Assembly (NCBI GenBank): GCA_001953115.1
Contig: LSSL01000048.1
Location: 1 to 11,139, forward strand
Source: Smittium mucronatum
Taxonomy: Eukaryota > Kickxellomycota > Harpellomycetes > Harpellales > Legeriomycetaceae
Direction of reading: 5' to 3'
Length of the DNA: 11,139 bases
This document shows positions 1 to 7,170 of the stretch, piece by piece. The notes under the pieces are model-generated. The model was given only the letters and a program-made list of their open reading frames with translations, was not told the origin of the DNA and made no database searches. Position 1 is the stretch's first letter, and the number at the start of each line of letters is the position of its first letter. The position numbers and the translations under genes were made by a program.

Positions 1-28
1 AAAAAAAAAAAAAAAAAGAGTGGCGAGC

Positions 29-2714
29 TTAATCAACCTTGATGGTTCTGTATATTCTATGGACAAAATAGTGAGATGCTATAAATCCAATAGTCCCCGT
101 AAATGCAAAGTATAAGACACAAACAACAAACAACCATCCGAAATAGAGGATAGTTCCACTGAAATAGCTCAGATTTAGCGAAGAAAAGTAGAAGATGATG
201 CCGTACAAAAACACATATATGGTTGAACTGCCTCCAACAAAGAAAGATAGCCACCACCAGTTGTAATCTTCAGAACAAAGAGCGAAATACACCATTAGTA
301 CAGATATTTCGGCGCATATCGCAACCAATAGCAAAAACACAATGAATAGGAACCCAAACATGTAGTAAATGTTATGGAACCACCAGCTGTGCATTATATA
401 GTACAGTTCAATGAAAATGGCCGCAAACGGGATTATTCCTCCTATTAAAATGACTACTGGGAGTCTGAGATACCAGGGCTTATCAGGAATCTGACGAGGT
501 ATCTGGTTGGTTAGAACGGGGGGTAAGAATTTCTATTCAAAAAAGACATAAAAGAAAAGTAAGTATAATTATGTATTAATTGCTAAATTCAAGCAGTAAT
601 CAAGCATTATTTAGGAAAAATCAAAGTTTAGATTGTGTAAAAAAAAAAAATCAAAGTTTAGTATGATTATCTAAATAAAAAATAAACTTACTGTTTTTTT
701 GTATCCAAAATACGAGCCGATGAGAGAAAGAGGTATACTAACCAAGAACCAAATACAAGTGAGACCAAATAGAGTAGAAGCTGGAACGGCAGAAGATGAG
801 CCTCTAGACAGAAGAATAAAGTTGAAAACGATGACAGATCCAAACACAATCAAAGGGATAAAGAAGATAGTGTAAACTGTGTTTCGGGCTTTTTTGGTTC
901 CCCCATATGAATTGAAGTAGTGAGATGAGTTATATCCAGATGAAAATCCAAATAGCATGTACAATCCAAATGCTGCATTCGCTAAAGACCCACGGCTGGA
1001 TGGTGACAAAAAGCCTAAAAGGGCGAAAACTATAATCACAAAGGCAAAGAATGTTTTAGTTTGAATGCTAAGAAGTTCCTTAGTAAGAGTATACTCGAGA
1101 AAATAAAAAGACATCTTAAAAAATGATAGTTAGTATGATGAAAAGAATAGAAGAAAGATAAAATGGGAATAAAAAGGAATGAGGTTTGATTACATAATGT
1201 TAACAGAAACATATAGAATATCTGATATCCACTGCCAATAAATACACACAATAAGGTCAAATTCTGAGGGGGTCTAAATACATCTCCATGAACAAGTTTC
1301 CACCCAAACTCTTCTGACATGGCATCATCTTGATTTTGATAGTATCTAGCAAAGTCGCTGCTTAAAAGCCGAGAGAACATGAATGCCAGCATGGACGAAA
1401 GAAGCAAAGTAACAACGATTGAGATAATCAAACTGAGATTGCAGATAAGAAAATATTTAATAAAAAAATAGAGAATTTAGTAAAATATATAAACTCTTTG
1501 AGTAAAGTGTAAGGAATTTATTAAAAAAGATCCATAAATTACCTAAACCAATGTACAGAAGAGTTTTTGATGAGCAAATAATTATCCCATCGAGTGGCCC
1601 AAGTGACGCTTGAGTTCTTGGCAAAATGTAAAAATTAAAAATTATTAGAAATTTATCGCGAAAAAAGAAATAACGAAATTTTCCATTAATTAATAATGTG
1701 GTCAAAAAGCTGTAGATCAGAAAATAATTGAAAAAATAACATATTTTTTTATTATAAGAAATTTACCTTCCAAACAACACTATAGGTATATAGGACCTCT
1801 TGGGCCTTCCCTTTTTTTAGTAATAGAGGTTTGGTTGTATCGCAATTGATGTTTAACGAAGAGTCCATCTTTGTTTGTTTGCTACAAGTAATATAAAAAT
1901 TGTTTTTTAAAAAATAAGAATTAATAATTAAATGAAATAAATGATAGAGATTTTTAAAAAAGGGAAATGTTTGGCACCTTTTGGGAGTTACAAACACACC
2001 GACGACTCTATAGTTTATATCATTTACGGTATGATAATGAACCTCGATATCATAATGATTATTCAGATATACGGCATCTTTCTCAACATAACCTAAAGGG
2101 AACCCTAAACTTAGACCTTCTTTGCCTTCAATTTTTTGTGCGGCAGATAAGCCATCAATAAGCCAATTCATTCTATAGTTTTCTTTAATTCTATTGCTGA
2201 TGAATTCAATTCCATTTTCGGGTATTTCTGATTTGCATAACAGTTGGCATTTGTTTTCTACTTTCATATAAATCTATATGAGAAAAAAGAAAAAGATAAT
2301 GATTTATTATTAAATCACTAAAAAGAAGAGATGAAGAGGCGTGGGATAGGTAAGAATTAACAAATAGAAGCAGGAATAAAGTGACCCCTAAGAAAGTTAA
2401 ATGTACTTGTAAATATAACGTACCATAAATGAAGAGTCGTAGATTCTATCGCCAAACAATACACTTCCCAGTGATGATTTTGCTTTTTTCGGAGATTCTT
2501 CTGGTTTACAAAAATAGAAATTCTTATTATAAAACCCGAAGGGGACTATGGCATTGATTTTGTTTTTCGAATCTATTGTCGGTACAAGTGCGTTAACCTG
2601 TAAATCCACTTTTGCACCTGGAAGATAATTTACTGGGGCCATCCCAGGGAGATAGAAGGAGTGGGATCGAGATAGAAACCCCGCGAGCGTTATAAGTAGC
2701 CCGATGAACAACAT
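29..2714 (-). CDS. TM9SF/EMP70 nonaspanin, seven exons, complete (TM9SF2/4-type)
   Basis: Coding exons on the minus strand: 2714-2424, 2273-1978, 1881-1767, 1616-1543, 1432-1194, 1029-692 and 532-29, 1857 nt, 618 residues, stop TAA. Family role: nine-membrane-span proteins of Golgi and endosomes, involved in membrane protein sorting and adhesion/phagocytosis in other eukaryotes. Residues 1-19 are a signal peptide, followed by the hallmark FYLPGMAPV (20-28). A lumenal domain carries FCKP, GDRI, Cys106/Cys110 and RIKENYRMNW (126-135). WATRWDNYL (240-248) leads into TM1 (about 260-278), then GWKLVHGDVFRPP (302-314) in the cytosolic loop and LSPSSRG (346-352), which points to the TM9SF2/4 branch. 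TNQIPRQIP (459-467) precedes the last four spans; the end is IKVD, a KxD COPI/Golgi retention signal. Length is normal for the family (about 590-660). The start ATG has A at -3. The loop near 367-385 is diverged: the usual RLY...W pattern is lost. No frameshift or internal stop is needed. Family identity is very secure; paralogue assignment is less so. Confidence 0.96.
533..691 (-). other. Intron 6 (159 bp, phase 0)
   Basis: The donor is a consensus GTAAGT after the YFGYKKT codons; the acceptor is TCTTTTTTGAATAG. Joining gives YFGYKKT-KFLPPVLTNQIP, matching the family spacing of 14 positions from the aromatic residue to Q. It contains a 16-bp direct repeat (616-631 and 646-661). Confidence 0.93.
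616..661. repeat. 16-bp direct repeat inside intron 6
   Basis: The exact 16-mer AAAAATCAAAGTTTAG occurs at 616-631 and 646-661, offset by 30 bp. A run of A's abuts the second copy, so slippage or a small tandem duplication is likely. On the coding strand each copy carries CTAAACTTTG, which resembles a branch site. Confidence 0.85.
1030..1193 (-). other. Intron 5 (164 bp, phase 1) with competing acceptors
   Basis: The donor is GTAATC and the acceptor GTGATTATAG, joined as T|TT for Phe339. This gives exactly the family residue count between GSGxQ and LSPSSRG. A perfect TACTAAC branch sequence lies at 1129-1135, but the first AG after it (1115-1116) would lead to a stop within 12 codons. The upstream frame stays open until TGA near 1036, and an out-of-register ATG frame begins at 1114; both are treated as intronic. 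Confidence 0.85.
1433..1542 (-). other. Intron 4 (110 bp, phase 2)
   Basis: The donor is GTAATT after the codons for HWF plus AG; the acceptor is TCTGCAATCTCAG. The split codon AG|T gives Ser259, producing HWFSLIIS at the start of TM1, as in the family. A TTTACTAAATTC branch-like site lies inside. The preceding exon is only 74 bp. Confidence 0.92.
1617..1766 (-). other. Intron 3 (150 bp, phase 0)
   Basis: The donor is GTAAAT after the codons for SVVWK; the acceptor is TTTTGCCAAG, before the codons for NSSVTW. Joining gives W-x6-W between the lumenal strand and the WATRWD motif, the spacing seen in TM9SF2/4 proteins. A TTCTAAT branch-like site lies about 30 bp before the acceptor. Confidence 0.88.
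1882..1977 (-). other. Intron 2, in-frame and stop-free (96 bp, phase 2)
   Basis: The donor is the weak GTGCCA after AAAAG; the acceptor is ATTACTTGTAG. The 96 bp are exactly 32 codons with no stop, so the flanking exons look like one continuous frame. Removal creates TPKS, matching the conserved P-[RQK]-S of the family after the R-V-V-x-[FV]-x-V strand, and restores normal length. The excised stretch is T-rich and much more AT-rich than both flanks. The inference rests on alignment memory and composition, without transcript evidence. Confidence 0.82.
2274..2423 (-). other. Intron 1 of the TM9SF gene (150 bp, phase 0)
   Basis: The donor is GTACGT directly after the Met97 codon; the acceptor is TTTTTCTCATATAG. 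Joining restores the family spacing between the S-[SP]-F motif and the lumenal Cys pair. The intron reads into TAA soon after the donor, so retention would truncate the protein. The 3' half is pyrimidine-rich. Confidence 0.9.
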
Positions 2715-2768
2715 TCTATACTAAAAATGCTAAACTGATGTAAAAGAAAAATGGTAATGGGTTTAAAA

Positions 2769-2775
2769 TTTTATA
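2769..2775 (-). promoter_or_regulatory. Possible TATA box of the TM9SF gene
   Basis: The minus strand reads TATAAAA about 55 bp before the ATG, inside the 99-bp gap between the TM9SF start and the next open frame upstream. The position suits a core promoter with a short 5' leader. In such an AT-rich context this match has little specificity. Confidence 0.3.
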
Positions 2776-2813
2776 AAGAAATAATCTATAGCCGAAAATA
2801 CCAGTGAATTGAG

Positions 2814-3047
2814 TTAGGGTTTATTATTTTTTTTCAACAAGACATGTGATAATATTCTTTCGCTGATATCCTGATAAAATGTATCAAAAATTAGAAATTT
2901 ATGGTTATTTGTACGATTTATACGACAATTAATATCAAGCGCTGGTTTCTCGATGGGTCTAGAATCAATATAATTCGCCCATATTAACTCACTGTCAGGG
3001 CCTCTCTGGCTTATTGCGCTCTGATATTCATCTAAAGGCCAAGCCAC
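2814..3047 (-). pseudogene. Unrecognised 77-codon frame, possible terminal exon or decayed gene
   Basis: I do not recognise this protein. The frame runs from just after GGATAATAG, which could be a 3' splice acceptor, to TAA, 99 bp before the TM9SF ATG on the same strand. The product is hydrophilic and mixed in composition, starting AWPLDEYQSAIS and ending HVLLKKNNKP, with Trp and Pro residues unusual for random AT-rich frames. There is no ATG at its start. The same frame continues upstream to about 3599 but is broken by about eleven stops, including a 35-codon open block over 3301-3411 with an ATG in good context at 3350. A TTTGAG|GTAAAT donor-like site sits at about 3110, but its upstream frames do not join cleanly. 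A frame of this length could arise by chance at this base composition, so confidence is low. Confidence 0.28.
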
Positions 3048-3600
3048 CTATTATCCAATAACAACAGTATTCTTTTGGCCTTTATGTTCTCTCATGTCGA
3101 ATTATTTACCTCAAATTTCCCCTTTTTGGGACTTGATCATTTTGATAATTAGATGGCCGTGTTGTTCGGCTCAGCTATTTGCCCGAAAGTAACATATGTT
3201 GCCTTATTTGCATTTTATTCGCTGGACAGATCTTATACATCTGCTTAAACTATAAAACTCCAACAGGCTCGATCTCTTATTCCCCAACAGCCCCCAATAT
3301 TAAAAGTTTGATGAGTTGTGAGAGCTTAACTCATAGCTGCAATTATCCATGGCGGTCCTTTTAGTAGAAAAAGGTCTACCCAAAAAGATCACGCCAATAG
3401 GCGCACATTTAATTTATTATCTTTTATGGGAGGTAATTTTTCCCAACTCGAAGGTCTTCTGTTTTTGATTAAATAGATCTTTATCGTCTCTAAATTCTTA
3501 ATGATTTTTTTCGATGACACGTCGTCATATCGAAGATTCTGTGAATTCAAGAAAATCCCATCCTAAATTTGCCCTTATTATTCTTATCAAAACGAGGAGT
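3048..3600. other. Moderate-GC spacer with scattered stops, no gene called
   Basis: This stretch has clearly more G and C than the DNA after 3600, similar to the TM9SF exons. Every frame is interrupted. On the plus strand 3179-3364 is open for 61 codons but begins without ATG and resembles no known family. A 7-bp inverted repeat ATGAGTT/AACTCAT lies at 3311-3334. The stretch may be gene or transposon remains linked to the 2814-3047 frame. Confidence 0.5.
3511..3533. promoter_or_regulatory. 23-bp imperfect palindrome with TGAC/GTCA half-sites
   Basis: The sequence begins TCGATGAC and ends GTCATATCGA around an ACGTC centre. The half-sites resemble CRE/ATF-type bZIP targets, with three CG dinucleotides in otherwise CG-poor DNA. 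It lies near the composition border. A regulatory role is only inferred from symmetry. Confidence 0.25.
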
Positions 3601-4254
3601 TTTTTTAAATAAAATTGAATATATATTTTGTTTTAGAAAAGCTTCAAGAGATTTTAAAAATAGTAGTAATGCTTTTTATTGTTGATTTCGGGCTTTTAAA
3701 CAATCAAATATGAAAAAAATTTGTTTTTATATTATTTGAAATCCCATGTCAGTATTTTACATTAATATCGAATGATAAATGCGCGATATTAAAATTAAAA
3801 TCGCGTAAAAATATTTTACCTTTCGCGAAAATTGATATTGCGTCAACTTGAAGCTTTGTATTTAAAAAATATATATTATATTAATAATTACCCCATAAAC
3901 ATTTAATGGAGAGTAAAAAAAATCATTGAAATGAAAGATTACAATCTCAATGGATTATCGCCCATTGGTTTCATAGAAGAATTATGCTAAAATCAAAAAA
4001 TTATTGTAGCTACATATTTATACATTCAAATATATGCTTGTGCGATCATTTTTCTACAAATGCAAATAGCCAATTTTATAAAAACTGATTTTTATTAAAA
4101 TGATTTAATTATGTTTTTAATAGCCATTTTGTTGATTTGATGTTTGAAAACAAAATTCAATTTATTTAAAAAATATGTATCAATGACCGAATTTGTATGG
4201 ATAATTTGTCTTTCTTATTTTCTTATTAAAGACTCCTATAGAAGAAAAAAAAAC
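3601..4254. other. AT-rich gene-free DNA, start of the desert
   Basis: Base composition drops sharply at about 3600, to long A and T runs. All frames are closed at short intervals. Apart from the CGCG palindrome cluster I see no structured element. Confidence 0.7.
3782..3830. promoter_or_regulatory. Cluster of CGCG palindromes (E2F/MBF-like)
   Basis: Three CGCG cores fall within 49 bp. CGCGAT at 3782-3787 pairs with ATCGCG at 3800-3805 around a 12-bp AT spacer, and TTTCGCGAAA at 3821-3830 is a perfect 10-bp palindrome. The last matches the core of E2F/DP-type sites and resembles fungal MBF sites. No adjacent gene is visible on either side, so function is unknown. Confidence 0.3.
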
Positions 4255-4670
4255 TTAGCTCTGCTTAAAAATAATTTTACCAGCTTTTTTTTCAAATCTT
4301 GAGAACATTTTTTTACCCATGAACCAATATGATTTTTTATCTATTAAAGTTCTTTTTAATGGAATCTTTTTTGAATTAAATATACTATTTTGTAGGAATG
4401 GCATTACAATACCAATAAACTTAAGCAAATAAAAGTTTGAATTGTGAAAACTCTATGATTTTTCTTTTTTGATATCAGAATTTCCGCTATGTAAACCTTT
4501 AGAATATCAAATCTTGACAAAAATTTAAAAAAAAATTTAAAAAAAAAAATTATTTTATTATATCTCTGCTTGAACATAACTTTTTTTAAATGTTTTTTTT
4601 CAAAAAAAGTATCCAGAATATGCCCATTTTTTATTTGTATTTTATAAATCGTAAAAATAGGATAAAACAT
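4255..4670 (-). pseudogene. Two overlapping open frames with a duplicated motif, possible gene relic
   Basis: I do not recognise a family. Minus frame one is open from 4670 (TTG, not ATG) to 4404, giving 88 lysine/phenylalanine-rich codons. Minus frame two, one register away, is open from about 4455 to TAA at 4255, about 66 codons, with GKKMFSRFEKKAGKIIFKQ near its end. Frame one contains the similar FFEKKHLKKVMFKQ near 4570-4610. The two stretches also resemble each other as DNA (4254-4315 and 4559-4620, about 60-65% by eye), so this is a diverged direct duplication. A single frameshift near 4450 would link both frames. Length alone is compatible with chance at this base composition; the repeated motif is the only reason to list it. 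Confidence 0.25.
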
Positions 4671-7170
4671 AGAAAACCATTTGGTTTAAATATATATGCT
4701 AAAGATTGGTTAGTATTGATGAGTAAATTATAAATATTTCCACCTCGTTATTTTTTTTTTCTGATTTTTATACAGCTTTTTAAACCATTTAGCAATCGAA
4801 TTTTTTTTAAAAAAAACACATTAATGGTTAAACTTATATAAAAAATTTAAAAATAAAAATCATTTTCAGCTGAGATCCTATGTTGTAACAGAAAATAAAT
4901 TATTTTTTATTTCATTTTATCATTTAATGTTAAAAAATGTGGCTCCATTTCTCTATATCCTGATAAAAATGAATTATATTCAAATTTAGATCCTTTTTCG
5001 ACATCTTAACCAATAGATAAACATCTAATAAATTATATTTAAAAAAAGAAGATTTTTGTGACTTTTGCTAAATAAATATCTAACTATATGATTTATTTAG
5101 AATCAACACACAAACTAAATTATAATTTTTTTTGAGTTCCAAAGTGAATTTCAAACAAGAAATATATATTTCTAGACTTCTAAGACCCACTATATTTAAT
5201 TATTCTCTTTAAAAATAAAAACTTTTTTTGCCCATTTTAAAAATTTAAATATATTTTAACTCTTTGAAAAAGTGCTAAAAATCAAAGAGCTGTTTTTTAA
5301 TTTTTAAATAATATGCTATATATTAAATCCACGTCAAAGATTCTTTTTCATTCATATTTATTTGTGTATCAAATTTTTTGTGTATTTAGCAACTAATTTA
5401 ATGGGTTTTTTAAAGTATACCATAGTTTAATTTTATTTATTTTTGATAATGCTGCAATTAGATTATTCTTTAATATTAATATATATATCTAACTACCATT
5501 ATTTTATTTTATAAACTTTTATTAATTTTACTGTGTCTAAGTTTAGTTTTAAAAATCTCTAATTTACTCAATTCGTTTTAAATAATTTACTGTTTGTTTT
5601 AATAAATTTTACTTTAGAGAAAGAAAAGATATATAATATTGGAGAAATTCGAGTTATATTTTCTATAATAAATTTCTGTTACTTAATAAAACCTATTAAA
5701 TATGATAATTTTTTCTGGTTTAATAAATCTTATTTAATTTCGATAAAAAAAAATTATAGAGAATTTTATTAATGAAAAGAAATCCATATTTATTATGATT
5801 ATAGTTTTATTTAGATACTATTTTCACATAACTAATTTGGATTTTATTTTTTTACATCCATCAATAAAATTTTCAGTAAACCCTTGATCTATAATTTCTT
5901 TTTTTCTATAAAAAATTAATTGTATTTATAAATTTTAATTATTAAATAATATGATTTTAATCTTAATGTACTAAGGAACTTGTTTAGCCATTTTTCTAAT
6001 TACCATAATACTCAGCTTTCAATCATACTGGATTTGCAGATTTGCAGATTTTTTTTCCTTATCTTTTTTTAATATTTAGAAAAAAGTGTTTACGAAAAAG
6101 TTCTGATAAATTATTTTATATTTACGGATTTTTAATTATTTAATCTCTATAAAGAGTTGTTTTTTTATCTGCAAAAATTTTAAAATTCTAGTAAGTTAGC
6201 ATTCAAATCAATAATCTTTAAAAAAATTATGCTTTTTAATAATGTGAATTTGGATTTTTTTTTCTTTTTTTGATCTACTTAAACTTTACTCATTTTCATT
6301 GAATTATATTTTTCTTTTTTCTTTTTTTTATTAGCCAACCATTTTAAGAGTTTATCATTTCGTTGAAAATTTTCTATTCAAAAAATTAACTTATTTTAAA
6401 TTCAACCAATAATTACCAAGAAAATCAGGATGTGAAAAAAAATATGTATTATGAAATCTCTTCGTTTATATGGGAGATTCTTTCGAAGACCAGACTTTTT
6501 TTTAATGTGCATACTATTGGCTATACTTGAATTATTAAAAAAATCAGCCCAATAAAAATAGTAAAAAATTAATAGTAAAGTTTCCGCTCTCTAAGGGAAT
6601 CTTCCATATATATAGTTTTTTTAACTTTTCTGTATGCACTTTTTTATTTTTAAAATTTGGATTCATTTAAAAATTTAAAATTCTGAATCATATTATCTAA
6701 TCATTTAAGAGATTCTTTTTTAATTAAGCATTTTCTTATTAAAGAAAACCTTTACTAAATTTTTTTTTAGATTTTTGTTTTAACTGTTATCATATCTAAA
6801 AAATAAATTTATTTGCCTTGGCTTTCAACATCCAGACTACTCACTTTATTAATAATTGGACTAAACTTATTTTATCTAGTTGATTTATTCACAAAAATAA
6901 CTAAAGATTATTTCACCCCTGATTTTCTGATTAGTAAGGTAGAAAATATATATATATATATATAATATCTGATTTCGAAAACATTATCTATTATTAATAG
7001 TTTTAATTATTTATTTTTGAAGTGAACTTATGTTTTTTTTTCAGCCATAAAAATTCTCATAATGATATAAATCTAAAAATGTAACGATTTACATCTTTTG
7101 AATATCTCGGTTTTATCTATTTAACTTATTTATATAGCCGAAAATTTTTTGCAGATATCTCTTTGGGTTA
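4671..7170. other. AT-rich gene-free DNA
   Basis: This stretch has no open frame of useful length, tRNA-like or rRNA-like sequence. Homopolymer A/T runs are common. A (AT)n microsatellite lies at 6946-6964 and a short tandem TTTGCAGA copy near 6035-6050. A weak diverged inverted similarity links TATATGGGAGATTC near 6470 to GGAATCTTCCATATA near 6595. Confidence 0.7.
6946..6964. repeat. (AT)n microsatellite
   Basis: About nine and a half AT units, flanked by AGAAA and ATATCTG. Confidence 0.9.

Noticed and set aside
57..257. 66-codon minus frame in the last exon
   Set aside because: It is a shadow of the TM9SF C-terminal exon in another register.
1030..1114. ATG at 1114 as a separate gene start leading into the LSPSSRG exon
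   Set aside because: It lies inside intron 5. The frame after 1029 is the middle of TM9SF and the preceding residues have no family counterpart.
1036..1431. Continuous 131-codon minus frame running through the GDVFRPP exon into intron 5
   Set aside because: Only the part from 1432 to 1194 belongs to the protein. The rest departs from the family sequence at GTAATC and ends at a stop before LSPSSRG.
1457..1705. 82-codon minus frame over the WATRWD exon
   Set aside because: It is a register-shifted shadow of the 74-bp exon, which reads WATRWDNYL in the correct frame.
1967..2161. 64-codon plus-strand frame
   Set aside because: It is antisense to TM9SF exon 2 and lacks any protein signature.
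3060..3130. Faint resemblance of translated minus-strand residues (D-M-R-E, then a hydrophobic strand and L-D-E-Y) to a PC4-type single-strand DNA-binding domain
   Set aside because: The reading requires passing three stops and the match is too short and generic to support a family call.
3280..3360. Possible tRNA fold around the 7-bp inverted repeat at 3311-3334
   Set aside because: There is no T-loop GTTCGA box or acceptor stem.
7134..7150. CCGAAA within AT-rich DNA as a budding-yeast point-centromere CDEIII
   Set aside because: The rest of the CDEIII consensus and a CDEI at the right distance are missing.
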